A stretch of 64,000 nucleotides of DNA from BTRG01 sp036986275 (GCA_036986275.1 BTRG01000001.1:58118-122117), one strand, 5' to 3'; counted from the first letter of the stretch, positions 53,816 to 63,743 are shown. Program-made: numbers and translations. Notes: generated by a model from the sequence alone, not told the origin.

Positions 53816-55228
53816 ATGGGTAGAAGTAATACCTTGCAATTTATTGACGTGCCACGCCAGGATTCGGATAAGCTGCCGGCCGATGAGCGCGTCAAACAAT
53901 CCGGTGAAATCTATGAAGGCATGGATGCCCAACGTGCGGCTATCCAGGCTGACCGTTGTCTGCATTGTGGCAATCCCTATTGTGAATGGCGGTGCCCGGT
54001 GCACAATTACATCCCCAGTTGGCTGCAACTAGTGGCGGAAGGTAATCTTATACAAGCCGCCGAGCTATCGAATCGTACCAATTCGCTGCCTGAAATTTGT
54101 GGTCGAGTCTGTCCGCACGATAGATTGTGTGAAGGTGCTTGCACACTGAATGACGGCTTTGGCGCCGTGACCATAGGCGCCATAGAGAAATACATTACCG
54201 ATGAGGCCTATAAGGCTGGTTGGCGTCCTGATCTATCATCAGTACAGGCGGTTGATAAGCGCGTTGCTATCATAGGTGCAGGTCCAGCGGGGTTGGGCTG
54301 TGCCGATATATTGGCCAGGAATGGTGTTAAGGCCGTGGTCTATGACCGCTATCCGGAAATCGGTGGCTTGCTGACCTTCGGTATCCCGGCCTTCAAGCTG
54401 GAGAAGGATGTTATTACCCGGCGTCGTGAAATTCTGCAAGGCATGGGTGTGGAGTTTGTATTAAACACTCATGTTGGAGACGATATATCTTTCCGGGCCC
54501 TGGTAGACGGTTTTGATGCCGTGTTTATGGGTATGGGGACCTACAATTTTATCAAGGGCGGGTTTCCTGGCGAGGATTTGCATGGTGTCTATGATGCGTT
54601 GCCCTATCTTGTTTCGAATATCCGCAAGTTATTGTCCATGGAAGACAAGGATGCATCCTTTATTGATCTCAAAGGCAAGAATGTCGTGGTTTTGGGTGGT
54701 GGTGATACCGCCATGGATTGCAACCGTACGGCCATACGTCAGCAGGCCACCACTGTAACCTGCGTCTACCGTCGTGATGAGAGTAATATGCCAGGATCAA
54801 GGCGCGAAGTGGCCAATACCAAGGAGGAGGGTGCCAGGTTTCTCTGGAACCGGCAGCCGATCGAAATTGTCGGCAGCGATAAAGTCGAAGGAGTAAAGGT
54901 GATAGAAACGAAACTGGGTGAAGCCGATGAGTTTGGACGCAGACGCCCCGAGCCGATACCCGGTAGTGAGAGCGTAATATTTGCCGACGCGGTATTGATC
55001 GCCTTTGGTTTCAGGCCCAGCCCAGCCCGCTGGTTGGCAGACCATGAAATTGGTTTGGATGACAGAGGCCGTGTGCAAGCACCGGCCGACGGTAAGTATG
55101 CCTATCAGACCAGCAACCCCAAGGTCTTTGCAGGCGGAGATATGGTGCGCGGTTCTGACTTGGTTGTGACAGCCGTATTTGAAGGCCGCCAGGCTGCTGA
55201 AGGTATACTCGACTATCTGGACGTTTAG
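53816..55228 (+). CDS. gltD: Glutamate synthase small subunit
   Basis: The protein has 470 aa. An N-terminal Cys-rich 4Fe-4S region (CLHCGNPYCEWRCPVH) is followed by the FAD motif GAGPAGLGCADIL and an NADPH motif (GGGDTAMD). It supplies electrons from NADPH to GltB. It starts 22 bp after gltB. Confidence 0.97.
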   Translation: MGRSNTLQFIDVPRQDSDKLPADERVKQSGEIYEGMDAQRAAIQADRCLHCGNPYCEWRCPVHNYIPSWLQLVAEGNLIQAAELSNRTNSLPEICGRVCPHDRLCEGACTLNDGFGAVTIGAIEKYITDEAYKAGWRPDLSSVQAVDKRVAIIGAGPAGLGCADILARNGVKAVVYDRYPEIGGLLTFGIPAFKLEKDVITRRREILQGMGVEFVLNTHVGDDISFRALVDGFDAVFMGMGTYNFIKGGFPGEDLHGVYDALPYLVSNIRKLLSMEDKDASFIDLKGKNVVVLGGGDTAMDCNRTAIRQQATTVTCVYRRDESNMPGSRREVANTKEEGARFLWNRQPIEIVGSDKVEGVKVIETKLGEADEFGRRRPEPIPGSESVIFADAVLIAFGFRPSPARWLADHEIGLDDRGRVQAPADGKYAYQTSNPKVFAGGDMVRGSDLVVTAVFEGRQAAEGILDYLDV

Positions 55229-55276
55229 GTTCAGTCAATGATTGTTTGCTGAATAATTTAATTATAATTAAATACC

Positions 55277-56341
55277 ATGGCTGAACTTAAAAATGATCGC
55301 TTCCTGCGTGCCTTGTTGCGCCAGCCTGTAGATATGACGCCCTTATGGATTATGCGGCAGGCAGGTCGATATTTACCTGAGTATCGTGCAACACGTCAAA
55401 AGGCAGGTGATTTTATGACCTTGTGTCAGACGCCGGAACTGGCGTGTGAAGTGACATTGCAACCCCTTGAAAGATACCCCCTGGATGCCGCCATACTGTT
55501 CTCGGATATCTTGACCATACCCGATGCCATGGGGTTGGGATTGTACTTTGCCGAAGGTGAGGGGCCGCGTTTTAAAAAACCGGTGAGAACGGCTGCTGAT
55601 GTTGCGGCACTGGGTGCGCCCGATCCTGAAGACAGACTAAAATATGTTATGGATGCCATTAGGCTGGTACGCAGGGAATTGGACGATCGTGTTCCGCTGA
55701 TAGGATTTTCCGGTAGCCCCTGGACACTGGCGACTTACATGGTAGAGGGTAGTGGTAGCAAGGACTTTGGTTGCGTGAAATGCATGATGTTTGATCAGCC
55801 CAAGGTTATGCATGCACTGCTGGATGTTCTGGCGCGCAGTGTGATTGAATACCTGAATGCGCAAATTGCTGCCGGTGCACAAGCTGTCATGGTTTTTGAT
55901 ACCTGGGGCGGGGTCCTGACGCCACGTGATTATCAGGAGTTTTCTTTGCAATATATGGCGCAGATTGTCGATAGTCTGACACGTGAACATGAAGGCCGTG
56001 AAGTACCGGTTATCCTGTTCACTAAAAATGGCGGCCAGTGGTTGGATATTATGGTGGACACCGGTTGTAGCGCTCTGGGAATAGACTGGACCATCAATCT
56101 CAAGGACGCAAGGGAACGTGTGAAAGGACGAGTCGCATTACAGGGGAATATGGATCCGGCTATTTTATATTCATCTCCTGAGCGCATACGTCAAGAAGTG
56201 AAGACCATCCTGGAAAGCTATGGGCCTGGTGAAGGACTGGTATTTAATCTGGGTCATGGCATACATCAGAAAATAGACCCGGACCGTGTAGGTGTGTTTG
56301 TGGATGCCGTGCACGAACTGAGCGTGGCTTATCATAAGTAA
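55277..56341 (+). CDS. hemE: Uroporphyrinogen decarboxylase
   Basis: The protein has 354 aa. The active-site segment MRQAGRYLPEY near the N-terminus, FSDILTIPDAMG, and LGHGIHQ near the end are typical. It decarboxylates uroporphyrinogen III to coproporphyrinogen III in haem synthesis. An AT-rich stretch with TATAAT at 55263 lies just upstream. Confidence 0.97.
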   Translation: MAELKNDRFLRALLRQPVDMTPLWIMRQAGRYLPEYRATRQKAGDFMTLCQTPELACEVTLQPLERYPLDAAILFSDILTIPDAMGLGLYFAEGEGPRFKKPVRTAADVAALGAPDPEDRLKYVMDAIRLVRRELDDRVPLIGFSGSPWTLATYMVEGSGSKDFGCVKCMMFDQPKVMHALLDVLARSVIEYLNAQIAAGAQAVMVFDTWGGVLTPRDYQEFSLQYMAQIVDSLTREHEGREVPVILFTKNGGQWLDIMVDTGCSALGIDWTINLKDARERVKGRVALQGNMDPAILYSSPERIRQEVKTILESYGPGEGLVFNLGHGIHQKIDPDRVGVFVDAVHELSVAYHK

Positions 56342-56396
56342 TGATAAGCTGGCATCAAATTGATCATAGTTTACAAATTTCAAATTCTGGTTGGCT

Positions 56397-56816
56397 ATGC
56401 TTAAGGATAGGCATCCGTGCCCGTATGAAAAAGCACTATTAAGCACGGAATTTCAGTGTCATTTAGCACAACGTGGTCAACTCGGAGAGCGGGCCATGGT
56501 GGAATGTGAATCGGAGACGGCATGTTCCGAATGCAATACGTATTTGGGGAAATTGCGTCAGCGAGCCCGGTTTGCATTAAAAGTAGTGGATCCGGGGCAA
56601 CCACTGGCGTTTGGCAAGGAGCGTAAAATTATATATGGTGGTCTAAATGGACTGCAGCAGGTGATGGATTTGCAGGCCCGAGATGATATTGCTGATATCC
56701 ATACACTTATTAAAAATGCCAAAGATCGATACGGGTCTCTACAGAGTTTACCGTTCCAGGAAATCATCAAATCTGTTTCGCACTACCAGGCGCGTTCACG
56801 CCGATCCCCAAAATAA
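56397..56816 (+). CDS. Small Cys-rich conserved protein of unknown function
   Basis: About 139 aa. Five cysteines are in the N-terminal part (C8, C21, C37, C43, C46, the last two as C-x2-C), a pattern that could bind zinc or an iron-sulfur cluster; this is inference. The C-terminus contains the segment KIIYGGLNGLQQVMD. I do not recognise a named family. It starts 55 bp after hemE and its 3' end overlaps the open frame of the following gene. Confidence 0.75.
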   Translation: MLKDRHPCPYEKALLSTEFQCHLAQRGQLGERAMVECESETACSECNTYLGKLRQRARFALKVVDPGQPLAFGKERKIIYGGLNGLQQVMDLQARDDIADIHTLIKNAKDRYGSLQSLPFQEIIKSVSHYQARSRRSPK

Positions 56817-58143
56817 TCTCAAGTTAAAATTGTTCCGACAGGTGCCGGCTATAGCTGCATCGCTGCTGCTTTGGTGCCAAATGTATCCGGACTATGCTGT
56901 TGCATTATCTAACGACGACGGCACTGAGATTGTCTCCGAACAAGTTATTGATATTCGCTTTAAAGGAAATAAAACGACGCGCCCGGAAACCATGATGCAG
57001 GAAGTGCGTATAAGTGTTGGTGAATCCTTCGATAGAGCTAATACAGAAAAATCTCGTCAGGCCATTATGGATCTGGGTCTGTTTAAGACGGTAAAGGTGA
57101 ACACACAAGCGACACCCAAGGGTGTTATTGTCGAGTTTGTTGTCGAAGAGAAATATTACATCCTGCCTGTACCAAAGATAAATAGAAACGCCGAAGGCGA
57201 TATAAAATATGGTGCTGAATTACGATGGGACAATATTCGTGGCATCAATCAGCGCGCCAAGATTTCCTGGTTACGGACTGTTTTTGCCGATAGTGGTGTT
57301 AATGATCGCGATAAGATGGAGCTGGAATATGCCTATCCACGAGTCTTGGGTACACCATATTTTTTTAAAATGGATTATGGTAGAAAAGATACTCAGATAG
57401 AGGCATCAGATGAAAATGATCTGACTGGCACATATGGTGAAATTATACTGGGTGCAAGCTTCGATGTATCACGTTGGCATAACACCAAGGGGCCGAGTAA
57501 AGGCCTGCGTTACGGTGGTGGTATGTTATGGAGTAACACAGAATATGATTATATATCAGGTCAGCAAGGCCTGAAAGAAGGTAGTAATATAGTTACTGTT
57601 AGAGCCGGTGTGAGCTATACTGATATTCATGACTTATCATTTTATCGACGAGGGAGTGAGTATGGTTATGATCTGGCTGTCGGTGCGCGACAACTGGGCT
57701 CCGACGAAGGATTCTCCACACATAGTTTTTATTTACGGACCTATCAGCCTTTTTTTAAATTCCCGCATCAAAATTTCAACGCCCAGGTAAGGTTCGGGTT
57801 TTCCAATGCCGCAGGTAGAGGAGCATTTTCCATGGGCGGTGCTAACAGTTTGCGTGGGTTTAGTCGTGGCAGTTTTTCCGGTAATGCCATATTGTTGTTC
57901 AATCTTGAATACTTGGCGCCTGTTTGGGGTTATAAACCATTCCGCATGCTGGTGTTTGCGGATGTGGGCGCGGTAGCACCGGCCTTGAGTGAATACAGGG
58001 ATAGCGAAGTTGAGTCTGGTGTTGGAATTGGATTCAGGTGGAAGCTGCGCTCATTTGTAAAAACAGATTTACGACTGGACTATGCCTATGGGGTTTCATC
58101 TGAAGAAACCAGGGTCTATGCCAGTACCAGCGAGACATTCTGA
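56683..58143 (+). CDS. Outer membrane protein with POTRA and BamA-type beta-barrel
   Basis: At most 486 aa. A POTRA-like domain (VIDIRFKGNKTTRPETMMQE, then SRQAIMDLGLFKTV) is followed by a surface-antigen/BamA-type barrel ending in F, with AFSMGGANSLRGF in the position of the VRGF-like loop. It probably assembles or transports outer membrane proteins or lipids; only one POTRA is visible, unlike true BamA. The start is uncertain. The open frame begins at 56683 but overlaps the upstream gene; a TTG at 56830 would give a clean signal peptide (AIAASLLLWCQMYPDYAVA). Confidence 0.82.
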   Translation: MILLISIHLLKMPKIDTGLYRVYRSRKSSNLFRTTRRVHADPQNNLKLKLFRQVPAIAASLLLWCQMYPDYAVALSNDDGTEIVSEQVIDIRFKGNKTTRPETMMQEVRISVGESFDRANTEKSRQAIMDLGLFKTVKVNTQATPKGVIVEFVVEEKYYILPVPKINRNAEGDIKYGAELRWDNIRGINQRAKISWLRTVFADSGVNDRDKMELEYAYPRVLGTPYFFKMDYGRKDTQIEASDENDLTGTYGEIILGASFDVSRWHNTKGPSKGLRYGGGMLWSNTEYDYISGQQGLKEGSNIVTVRAGVSYTDIHDLSFYRRGSEYGYDLAVGARQLGSDEGFSTHSFYLRTYQPFFKFPHQNFNAQVRFGFSNAAGRGAFSMGGANSLRGFSRGSFSGNAILLFNLEYLAPVWGYKPFRMLVFADVGAVAPALSEYRDSEVESGVGIGFRWKLRSFVKTDLRLDYAYGVSSEETRVYASTSETF

Positions 58144-58239
58144 ATAAAGTCAGGGGCAAGTCTTGACTGTTGTCATTTAGCGGCAACCTCTGTACATTAA
58201 CCTTGAATCTAAATAGTGTTTTATCCAGATGTGCCCACG

Positions 58240-59556
58240 ATGACGACTCTGCCGACAACAGATGAAGAGCCGGATAAGCTGGAAGCCGCCATCTCCACCT
58301 TACCCGGGGTTTTGCGTACATTGCAAAACCTCTTTCAGACTTCCGATGGTAGAAAGCTCTACGAACAAGTTGAACTCGGTAGCGATATTTGCAGTGGGTT
58401 CACACAAACAGTAGAACGTGCCTTCCTTTCCTTTCTTGATACACAGTTGCAACGCTATATTCAAGTTGCGGATGTCGATCCAGCAACCAGAATGATGGCG
58501 CGTCTGGTGCAACGTCGTATTGCACCTTTTCTTGCCGAGATTCAGGATGACAGACCCTTGTTGGATTTCGATGCCACCGTGGATCAGGCAGATAGCCTGC
58601 AATCAGATCTTGAAACGCTTAGGTTATACCTGGTCAGTGAAATGGGCGGAGAGTCCATCACGATTAATACAGCAGCAGGGCCTGATCCGGGTATTCATGA
58701 CCATGCTGATGCAGGTAAAAGAGCTAGCGCCTATTTACGACCCAACCTGAGCAAACAGCGGGGCAAGGTAGAAGCATTACAAGAAAAGCTGGAACAGGGG
58801 CTCACGAACACCAGGCATCGAAACCAGGATTTTTTATCCAACCTTAAGACCGTTAAAGTCGCCCTGGAGACCAGTGGTAGTGATGAAGGTGTAGAAGACT
58901 TACGTCAGGTATTGTTGGAGGGTATTGAGGAAATGGTTGCCTGGCAAAGTGAACTCGGCAGTGAAATCAACGGTGCGTGTGAAACCCTGAAGGCAATACG
59001 GGCAGGAAATATCCGCTTGCACGAAGACATCATCCGTGTCCGGAAGTTAACCCAGCTTGACGAATTTACCGGACTTCCCAACCGTGTAGCCTTTAGCAAA
59101 CGGGTTGAGTCTGAAATACAGCGTGTGTTGCGTATAGATAGCCCTATGTCTATCGCTCTGATTAATATAGACGGGCTTGCCGACATACTGACCGGACAGG
59201 GGCAGGATGTTGTCGATGTGATTACCTATGCCTATGTTGAAGAGGTGTTGTTGCGATTTCGGGGTTCGGATTTGGCTGCACGGCTGTCCGGCATGGATTT
59301 TGCGCTATTGTTGCCTGATACCCATCTGTTGGGGGCGGAGCAGGCATTGATAGAGGCCCAGCGCCGTGCCGTTCGTAGCCCATTCAGCAGCGTTGGGAGC
59401 AACCATAACAGCGCCCTGCCCACCTTCAGCGCCGGGATTGCTTCTTTTCAACGGGATGATACCGCCGCCGCCTTACTGGAGCGCGCCAGCAGCCACCTGC
59501 AGGCGGCCCTGAAAAAAGGACGAGGCACACTGGTAAAATCGCTGGAAAATGACTAA
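58240..59556 (+). CDS. Degenerate GGDEF protein with intact I-site
   Basis: The protein has 438 aa. An N-terminal helical region (about 10-130, KLYEQVELG...FLSFLDTQLQRY) and a middle helical domain precede a GGDEF domain. The signature reads SGMDF (350-354) instead of GGDEF, so cyclase activity is unlikely, while the upstream inhibitory site RGSD (341-344) is kept. By analogy with PelD-type receptors it may bind c-di-GMP. ATG 58240 is preferred over 58216. The same domain layout occurs in the next gene. Confidence 0.88.
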   Translation: MTTLPTTDEEPDKLEAAISTLPGVLRTLQNLFQTSDGRKLYEQVELGSDICSGFTQTVERAFLSFLDTQLQRYIQVADVDPATRMMARLVQRRIAPFLAEIQDDRPLLDFDATVDQADSLQSDLETLRLYLVSEMGGESITINTAAGPDPGIHDHADAGKRASAYLRPNLSKQRGKVEALQEKLEQGLTNTRHRNQDFLSNLKTVKVALETSGSDEGVEDLRQVLLEGIEEMVAWQSELGSEINGACETLKAIRAGNIRLHEDIIRVRKLTQLDEFTGLPNRVAFSKRVESEIQRVLRIDSPMSIALINIDGLADILTGQGQDVVDVITYAYVEEVLLRFRGSDLAARLSGMDFALLLPDTHLLGAEQALIEAQRRAVRSPFSSVGSNHNSALPTFSAGIASFQRDDTAAALLERASSHLQAALKKGRGTLVKSLEND

Positions 59557-59671
59557 ATAGGCTTTTTGGCGGGATCAGGGCCGAAATTCATTCATTTCTT
59601 CTTGGTCTTTTGTCGATAATCAGACTAAATTTATATCAATACCACCATCTTCGGGATTATCGATAAGGATT

Positions 59672-60970
59672 ATGGCTGCGACACCTGAAACCGTACTGGA
59701 AAATATCAAAGATCAACTTGAAGGCTTGAAGCGCACCAGCGATGGTGCCTTGTTGTATCGTATGATACAGCGTGGTTTGGGGAAATTTAGTGGGAATACA
59801 GAAAATGTAGAGAGTGCATTTGCCCGTTTTCTCTATGTCCTGCTTGGCAAGTATGCGCAAGATCCTTCCGGAAATCCTGTGACGCGTGTTAAGGCACGCA
59901 TGATTCAGCAGAGACTTTCGATACATATTAGTGATGAGTTGCAAACAGATACGCCATCCCGGAAAGATGCCCTTGGTAATAAATCTGTGGGACACAAATC
60001 AAAACCAGAAACCGTGTCGAGCCCTGCTGTAGAGGTTGTTGTAACAAGTCGCGCACCGGATAATATTAAAGAAGCTATAAAAGGTGAATCTAATAAAGTT
60101 AGAACGAATCATGTCGAAAATAAGACAGAAGAAAAAACCATAAAGCAAACAGACTTGGCCGCGGATGCACTGGATGAGATGTTTGAGGAGATTCAGGGCA
60201 ATCTGATTGATCGCATCACAGATAGTATCATGCAGAATCAGGAGTTCAGTGCTTTATTGAGGTCTAACCTTAAGGCTTTGAGGCTTGCGGAAAGTGGTGA
60301 AGATATGCTGGAGCTTAGGGAACTTCTGGTAAGAGGAATGGAAGAGCTGGTTGATGATCAGGAAAACCTCAGCCACCAATTGGCCGGTGCCGATCGTTAC
60401 TTGAAAGCGGCAGAGCATGACAGACAGCAAATGCAGGAACGCCTGTATGCTCTCACCAAGCATAGCATATGTGATGAGCTTACCGGTTTGCCTAAAAAAC
60501 AATCGTTATTGAAGAGCCTTGCGGCTGAAGTCGGGCGTTGCCGGCGGTATGGCTCACCATTAGTATTGGCGATAATAGATATCGACGGTCTGGGCCAGAT
60601 CAACCGTGAGTTCGGAAACGAGGCCGGTGATCGAGTGCTCTTGTATTATGTACGCGAAATCTTGTCACAATTCCGGGCTTATGACATCACAGCACGTTAT
60701 GGGGGCGATGAGTTTGCCATTATTTTTCCTGCTACACAGAAGGACGGTGCCCTGCGTGCCCTGGAAAAGGCGCAGCAACTATGCGTTGGTATTCTGGTGA
60801 ATTATAAAGGTCAAAGTTTCCGGCTTCCAGGTTTTTCCAGTGTATTGACTGTCTATGCGCATGGCGAGGATCCGGAGACCCTGTTGCAGCGCGCCGCCCG
60901 GGCGTTGGATATGGCAGGTCATAGAGGCCAGGGAAGTACGCCTGTAGTGTCACTACCACCACAAGACTAA
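59672..60970 (+). CDS. Diguanylate cyclase with paralogous N-terminal domains
   Basis: The protein has 432 aa. The N-terminal region (TSDGALLYRMIQRGLG...FARFLYVLLGKY) and middle helical domain (RELLVRGMEELVDDQENL) match those of the upstream gene. The GGDEF site is intact (YGGDEF, 343-348) with an RxxD site (RAYD). It should make c-di-GMP. The region between about 90 and 165 is charged and probably disordered. It forms a synthase/receptor pair with its neighbour. Confidence 0.9.
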   Translation: MAATPETVLENIKDQLEGLKRTSDGALLYRMIQRGLGKFSGNTENVESAFARFLYVLLGKYAQDPSGNPVTRVKARMIQQRLSIHISDELQTDTPSRKDALGNKSVGHKSKPETVSSPAVEVVVTSRAPDNIKEAIKGESNKVRTNHVENKTEEKTIKQTDLAADALDEMFEEIQGNLIDRITDSIMQNQEFSALLRSNLKALRLAESGEDMLELRELLVRGMEELVDDQENLSHQLAGADRYLKAAEHDRQQMQERLYALTKHSICDELTGLPKKQSLLKSLAAEVGRCRRYGSPLVLAIIDIDGLGQINREFGNEAGDRVLLYYVREILSQFRAYDITARYGGDEFAIIFPATQKDGALRALEKAQQLCVGILVNYKGQSFRLPGFSSVLTVYAHGEDPETLLQRAARALDMAGHRGQGSTPVVSLPPQD

Positions 60971-61035
60971 TCAACCCACCTCGTTTTAACGTACTCAGGT
61001 ATACTCCTGTTTCAGCCTTTCAGGCAGGAGTTGTT

Positions 61036-62442
61036 ATGCAGTTTGCCGTTGTTATCCCGGCTTATAATGAAGGCCATACCATACATGATGTTGCTGCCCG
61101 CGCCCTGAAACAGTGTTCGCGGGTAATCGTTATCGATGATGGCTCTTCTGATGACACCAGTCAGTCCCTACATGGTTTATCGATTATCCTGATTCAACAC
61201 GAGCGGAATACCGGAAAGGCAGACAGCCTTTGGGACGGGATGCAGGCAGCAATAAAGATGGGTGTGGATGCTGTAGTGACACTGGATGGCGATGGCCAAC
61301 ATAGGCCGGAAGATATACCCCGTCTGCTTTCAGTATGGGAGCAGAATCGTGAGACAATCATTATTGGTTCCCGTATGGCAGAGAAGAGTGCTTTTCCAGC
61401 ACACCGCTATTATGCAAACTGCACAGCTAACTTCTGGGTATCCTGGGCAGCCGGTTATCCAATCCAGGACAGTCAATCAGGATTGCGCATGTATCCAACA
61501 AGCTTTTTACGAAAACTGGATATTGCTCATGACAGTAGCCGCGGCTTTGTTTTTGAAAGTGAAGTATTAATTGCTGCTGCGCGCCAAGGTATACAAAGCA
61601 AAGCAGTTAGTATACCGGCCTTGTACCATAAACAAATGCGTAGCAGTCATTTCAGGCCGGTAGCGGATATTGTAGCAATTACACGTATGGTTGCCTGGAG
61701 CCTGATTTCCCGAGGACTTTATCCGCAAGGGTTGTTGCGTGTGGTTGCACACATGCTGTTTGGAAAATTCAGATTGGCTACAATGGGTGCTGATGGTCTT
61801 GTTACATTAATACTGTCCAATTTTGTATTGGCAATGAGTGGAGGAATAAGTTTTTTATTTACTCTGTATAGAGTTGTTCGTGTGGCCAAGACAGCAGCCA
61901 TACGGGTAAATCATCCCGATTGGCTTATTGTGTTGGGGATGCATTTGCAAAATGGTCGTGTTCGAAAAGAGTATAAGCAGCGTCTGGATAGAAGTATCAG
62001 TATTTTTGAAGCCTGTGGGAGTTGTAAAATTATGCTTGTGGGTGGTATGACAGGCAATAGTGATATCAGCGAGGCGGCAGCAGGACGTGATTATTTATTG
62101 GCACAGGGTATCCAGGAAGACGATATTGTATTGGAAGAGCGCTCCCACCATACGCTTGAAAATCTTAGCAATATACGCAACGTCCTGTTAAAAGAAAATT
62201 CTCCGCGCCTTGCCTTGATTACCAATCGTTATCATCTTGCACGAAGTGTGGTGCTTGCTCTCGGCCTGGGTCTATCGGTGACACCATGTGCGGCAGAGGC
62301 GAGGTTAATACAGGATCGTTCAGACTGGTTACCTATTGCCGGAAAATTGCTTCGTGAAGCCTATTACGTGCATTGGTATTACACAGGAAAATACTGGTCC
62401 AAATGGACTGGTAATAAAAAGAGCCTGGCCCGTATCGGATAA
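61036..62442 (+). CDS. Glycosyltransferase family 2 fused to DUF218 (YdcF/ElyC-like)
   Basis: The protein has 468 aa. The N-terminal GT2 domain (VVIPAYNEGHTIHDV, VIDDGSSDDT, TLDGDGQHRPEDIP) is of the dolichyl/undecaprenyl-phosphate mannosyltransferase type. A hydrophobic stretch (about 255-285) follows, then a DUF218 domain (WLIVLGMHLQNGRVRKEY, LALITNRYHLARS). YdcF/ElyC proteins act in envelope metabolism. The fusion is uncommon and suggests work on a lipid-linked sugar. No other envelope sugar genes are adjacent. Confidence 0.85.
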   Translation: MQFAVVIPAYNEGHTIHDVAARALKQCSRVIVIDDGSSDDTSQSLHGLSIILIQHERNTGKADSLWDGMQAAIKMGVDAVVTLDGDGQHRPEDIPRLLSVWEQNRETIIIGSRMAEKSAFPAHRYYANCTANFWVSWAAGYPIQDSQSGLRMYPTSFLRKLDIAHDSSRGFVFESEVLIAAARQGIQSKAVSIPALYHKQMRSSHFRPVADIVAITRMVAWSLISRGLYPQGLLRVVAHMLFGKFRLATMGADGLVTLILSNFVLAMSGGISFLFTLYRVVRVAKTAAIRVNHPDWLIVLGMHLQNGRVRKEYKQRLDRSISIFEACGSCKIMLVGGMTGNSDISEAAAGRDYLLAQGIQEDDIVLEERSHHTLENLSNIRNVLLKENSPRLALITNRYHLARSVVLALGLGLSVTPCAAEARLIQDRSDWLPIAGKLLREAYYVHWYYTGKYWSKWTGNKKSLARIG

Positions 62443-62472
62443 GGAAGGCCTGAGTTTATCAGGGCTTCCTTA
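62441..62472. terminator. Bidirectional hairpin terminator
   Basis: AAGGAAGGCCTGA and TCAGGGCTTCCTT form a 13-bp stem with one mismatch, between two convergent genes. Confidence 0.75.
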
Positions 62473-62477
62473 ATAGC

Positions 62478-63038
62478 TTATTTCCCGAGTAGCGACTGTT
62501 TCAGTCCATTCGTTACAGGTGCAGCGCCAAGCCAGATTTTAAGCAAGGCCTGGTTAAATGCATGTCCCGGGATAGTACCTTTATTGACGTCTCGAATAAC
62601 AACCTTTGTTCCGGTTTCGGGGGAATACTTAAAGATGATAATGTCATTCTTTTTCATGGTGTCGAACATGGCATTAAACTTATCAATCTGGGGAGCCAGA
62701 GCGCTTAATTCTGCGCTTGTGAGATTGGCCTGGAAGCCATCGTTCCATCCCGAGATTAATTTCTCCTTTTCTACTTCCTCGTAAATAAAATGCATCATCA
62801 TGCGATTAGGCTGATCACTGGATAATATGGCAGTGGCATCTGTACTAGCGCTAACAAGGTACAGACCCGCAACATATATTTTAAAAAAGAATTTCTTTCT
62901 TACACCTGCGCCATTAAGTGTAAGTGATGTGCCGTTGTCGCTGGTTATCTGGTCCGGCAGTTTAACCCCGGCAACCTCGGCTGCCTGGGATAAAGCCGTA
63001 AAAGTGAAGAAGAATAAAATTGTAAGAAATCTCATCAT
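62478..63038 (-). CDS. Secreted chalcone isomerase-like protein
   Basis: The protein has about 186 aa. The signal peptide (FLTILFFFTFTALSQA) is followed by a chalcone-isomerase fold start (AGVKLPDQI, NGAGVRKKFFFKIYVAGLYL). Bacterial members of this fold do not make flavonoids; their role is unknown and may be ligand binding in the periplasm. GGAG upstream of ATG 63038 supports that start over 63050. Confidence 0.88.
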   Translation of the reverse strand: MMRFLTILFFFTFTALSQAAEVAGVKLPDQITSDNGTSLTLNGAGVRKKFFFKIYVAGLYLVSASTDATAILSSDQPNRMMMHFIYEEVEKEKLISGWNDGFQANLTSAELSALAPQIDKFNAMFDTMKKNDIIIFKYSPETGTKVVIRDVNKGTIPGHAFNQALLKIWLGAAPVTNGLKQSLLGK

Positions 63039-63161
63039 GATGCGCTCCATATCATCGTCCAGATGACAGTATACGGTCAGAAAGGCCTGTTGACCATATC
63101 GGTTGATTTGAAAGAGTGTGAATGTGAAGATGTGATTGTAACAAGATAACGGGGTACTACT

Positions 63162-63725
63162 ATGAGTAAATGCTTGCCGGTGGCAATATATCTGTTTTTA
63201 TATTCAGCCGTTTCCTGGGCTGATGCACTGGATATTAACTTGAATGATAAAGCTGCCAGACTTTTATATAACCAAAGCTACGGAACGGCAGAAATAAGCT
63301 ATGGTCTGCTTTATGCGAAGGAACGGGACTCGGATTCTGTATGGTTGGCACAGCTGGGACTAGAAGTTGCGGGGGAAGAGGATTTTGGTAATAGCCTGTG
63401 GGAGGGGCGTGTAGGGGCGATGCTCTATGGTATTTCAATGGGTAATGACGTAGATGGGGCTGCCCTGGGCCTGGGCGGCCAGTTGAGAATTTTTCCTAAT
63501 TATTCCCGTTTTGGATTTGGTGCCCATGGATACTATGCACCACAAGTGGTAACCGGCCTGGATATAGATCAATTTTGGGAGGTGGGTATCCGGGCAGATT
63601 TTCGGATGCTGGATACGGCCAGGGTTTACCTGGGTTACAGGCAGATAAAAACTCAACTCGAAGAGAGTCGAAGGACGATTACTTTAGATGATGGTCTTCA
63701 TTTGGGTATAGATATTCGTTTCTAG
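63162..63725 (+). CDS. YfaZ family outer membrane protein
   Basis: The protein has 187 aa. A signal peptide (AIYLFLYSAVSWA) is followed by a small beta-barrel with ALDINLNDKAARL and a terminal F (IDIRF), features of YfaZ-type proteins. Substrate unknown. It is divergent from the chalcone isomerase-like gene. Confidence 0.85.
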   Translation: MSKCLPVAIYLFLYSAVSWADALDINLNDKAARLLYNQSYGTAEISYGLLYAKERDSDSVWLAQLGLEVAGEEDFGNSLWEGRVGAMLYGISMGNDVDGAALGLGGQLRIFPNYSRFGFGAHGYYAPQVVTGLDIDQFWEVGIRADFRMLDTARVYLGYRQIKTQLEESRRTITLDDGLHLGIDIRF

Positions 63726-63743
63726 GTGATTTTCAGATGAGCA

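Noticed and set aside
55243..55268. hemE promoter
   Set aside because: TATAAT is perfect but no -35 box is found at proper spacing, and the predicted start would nearly coincide with the ATG.
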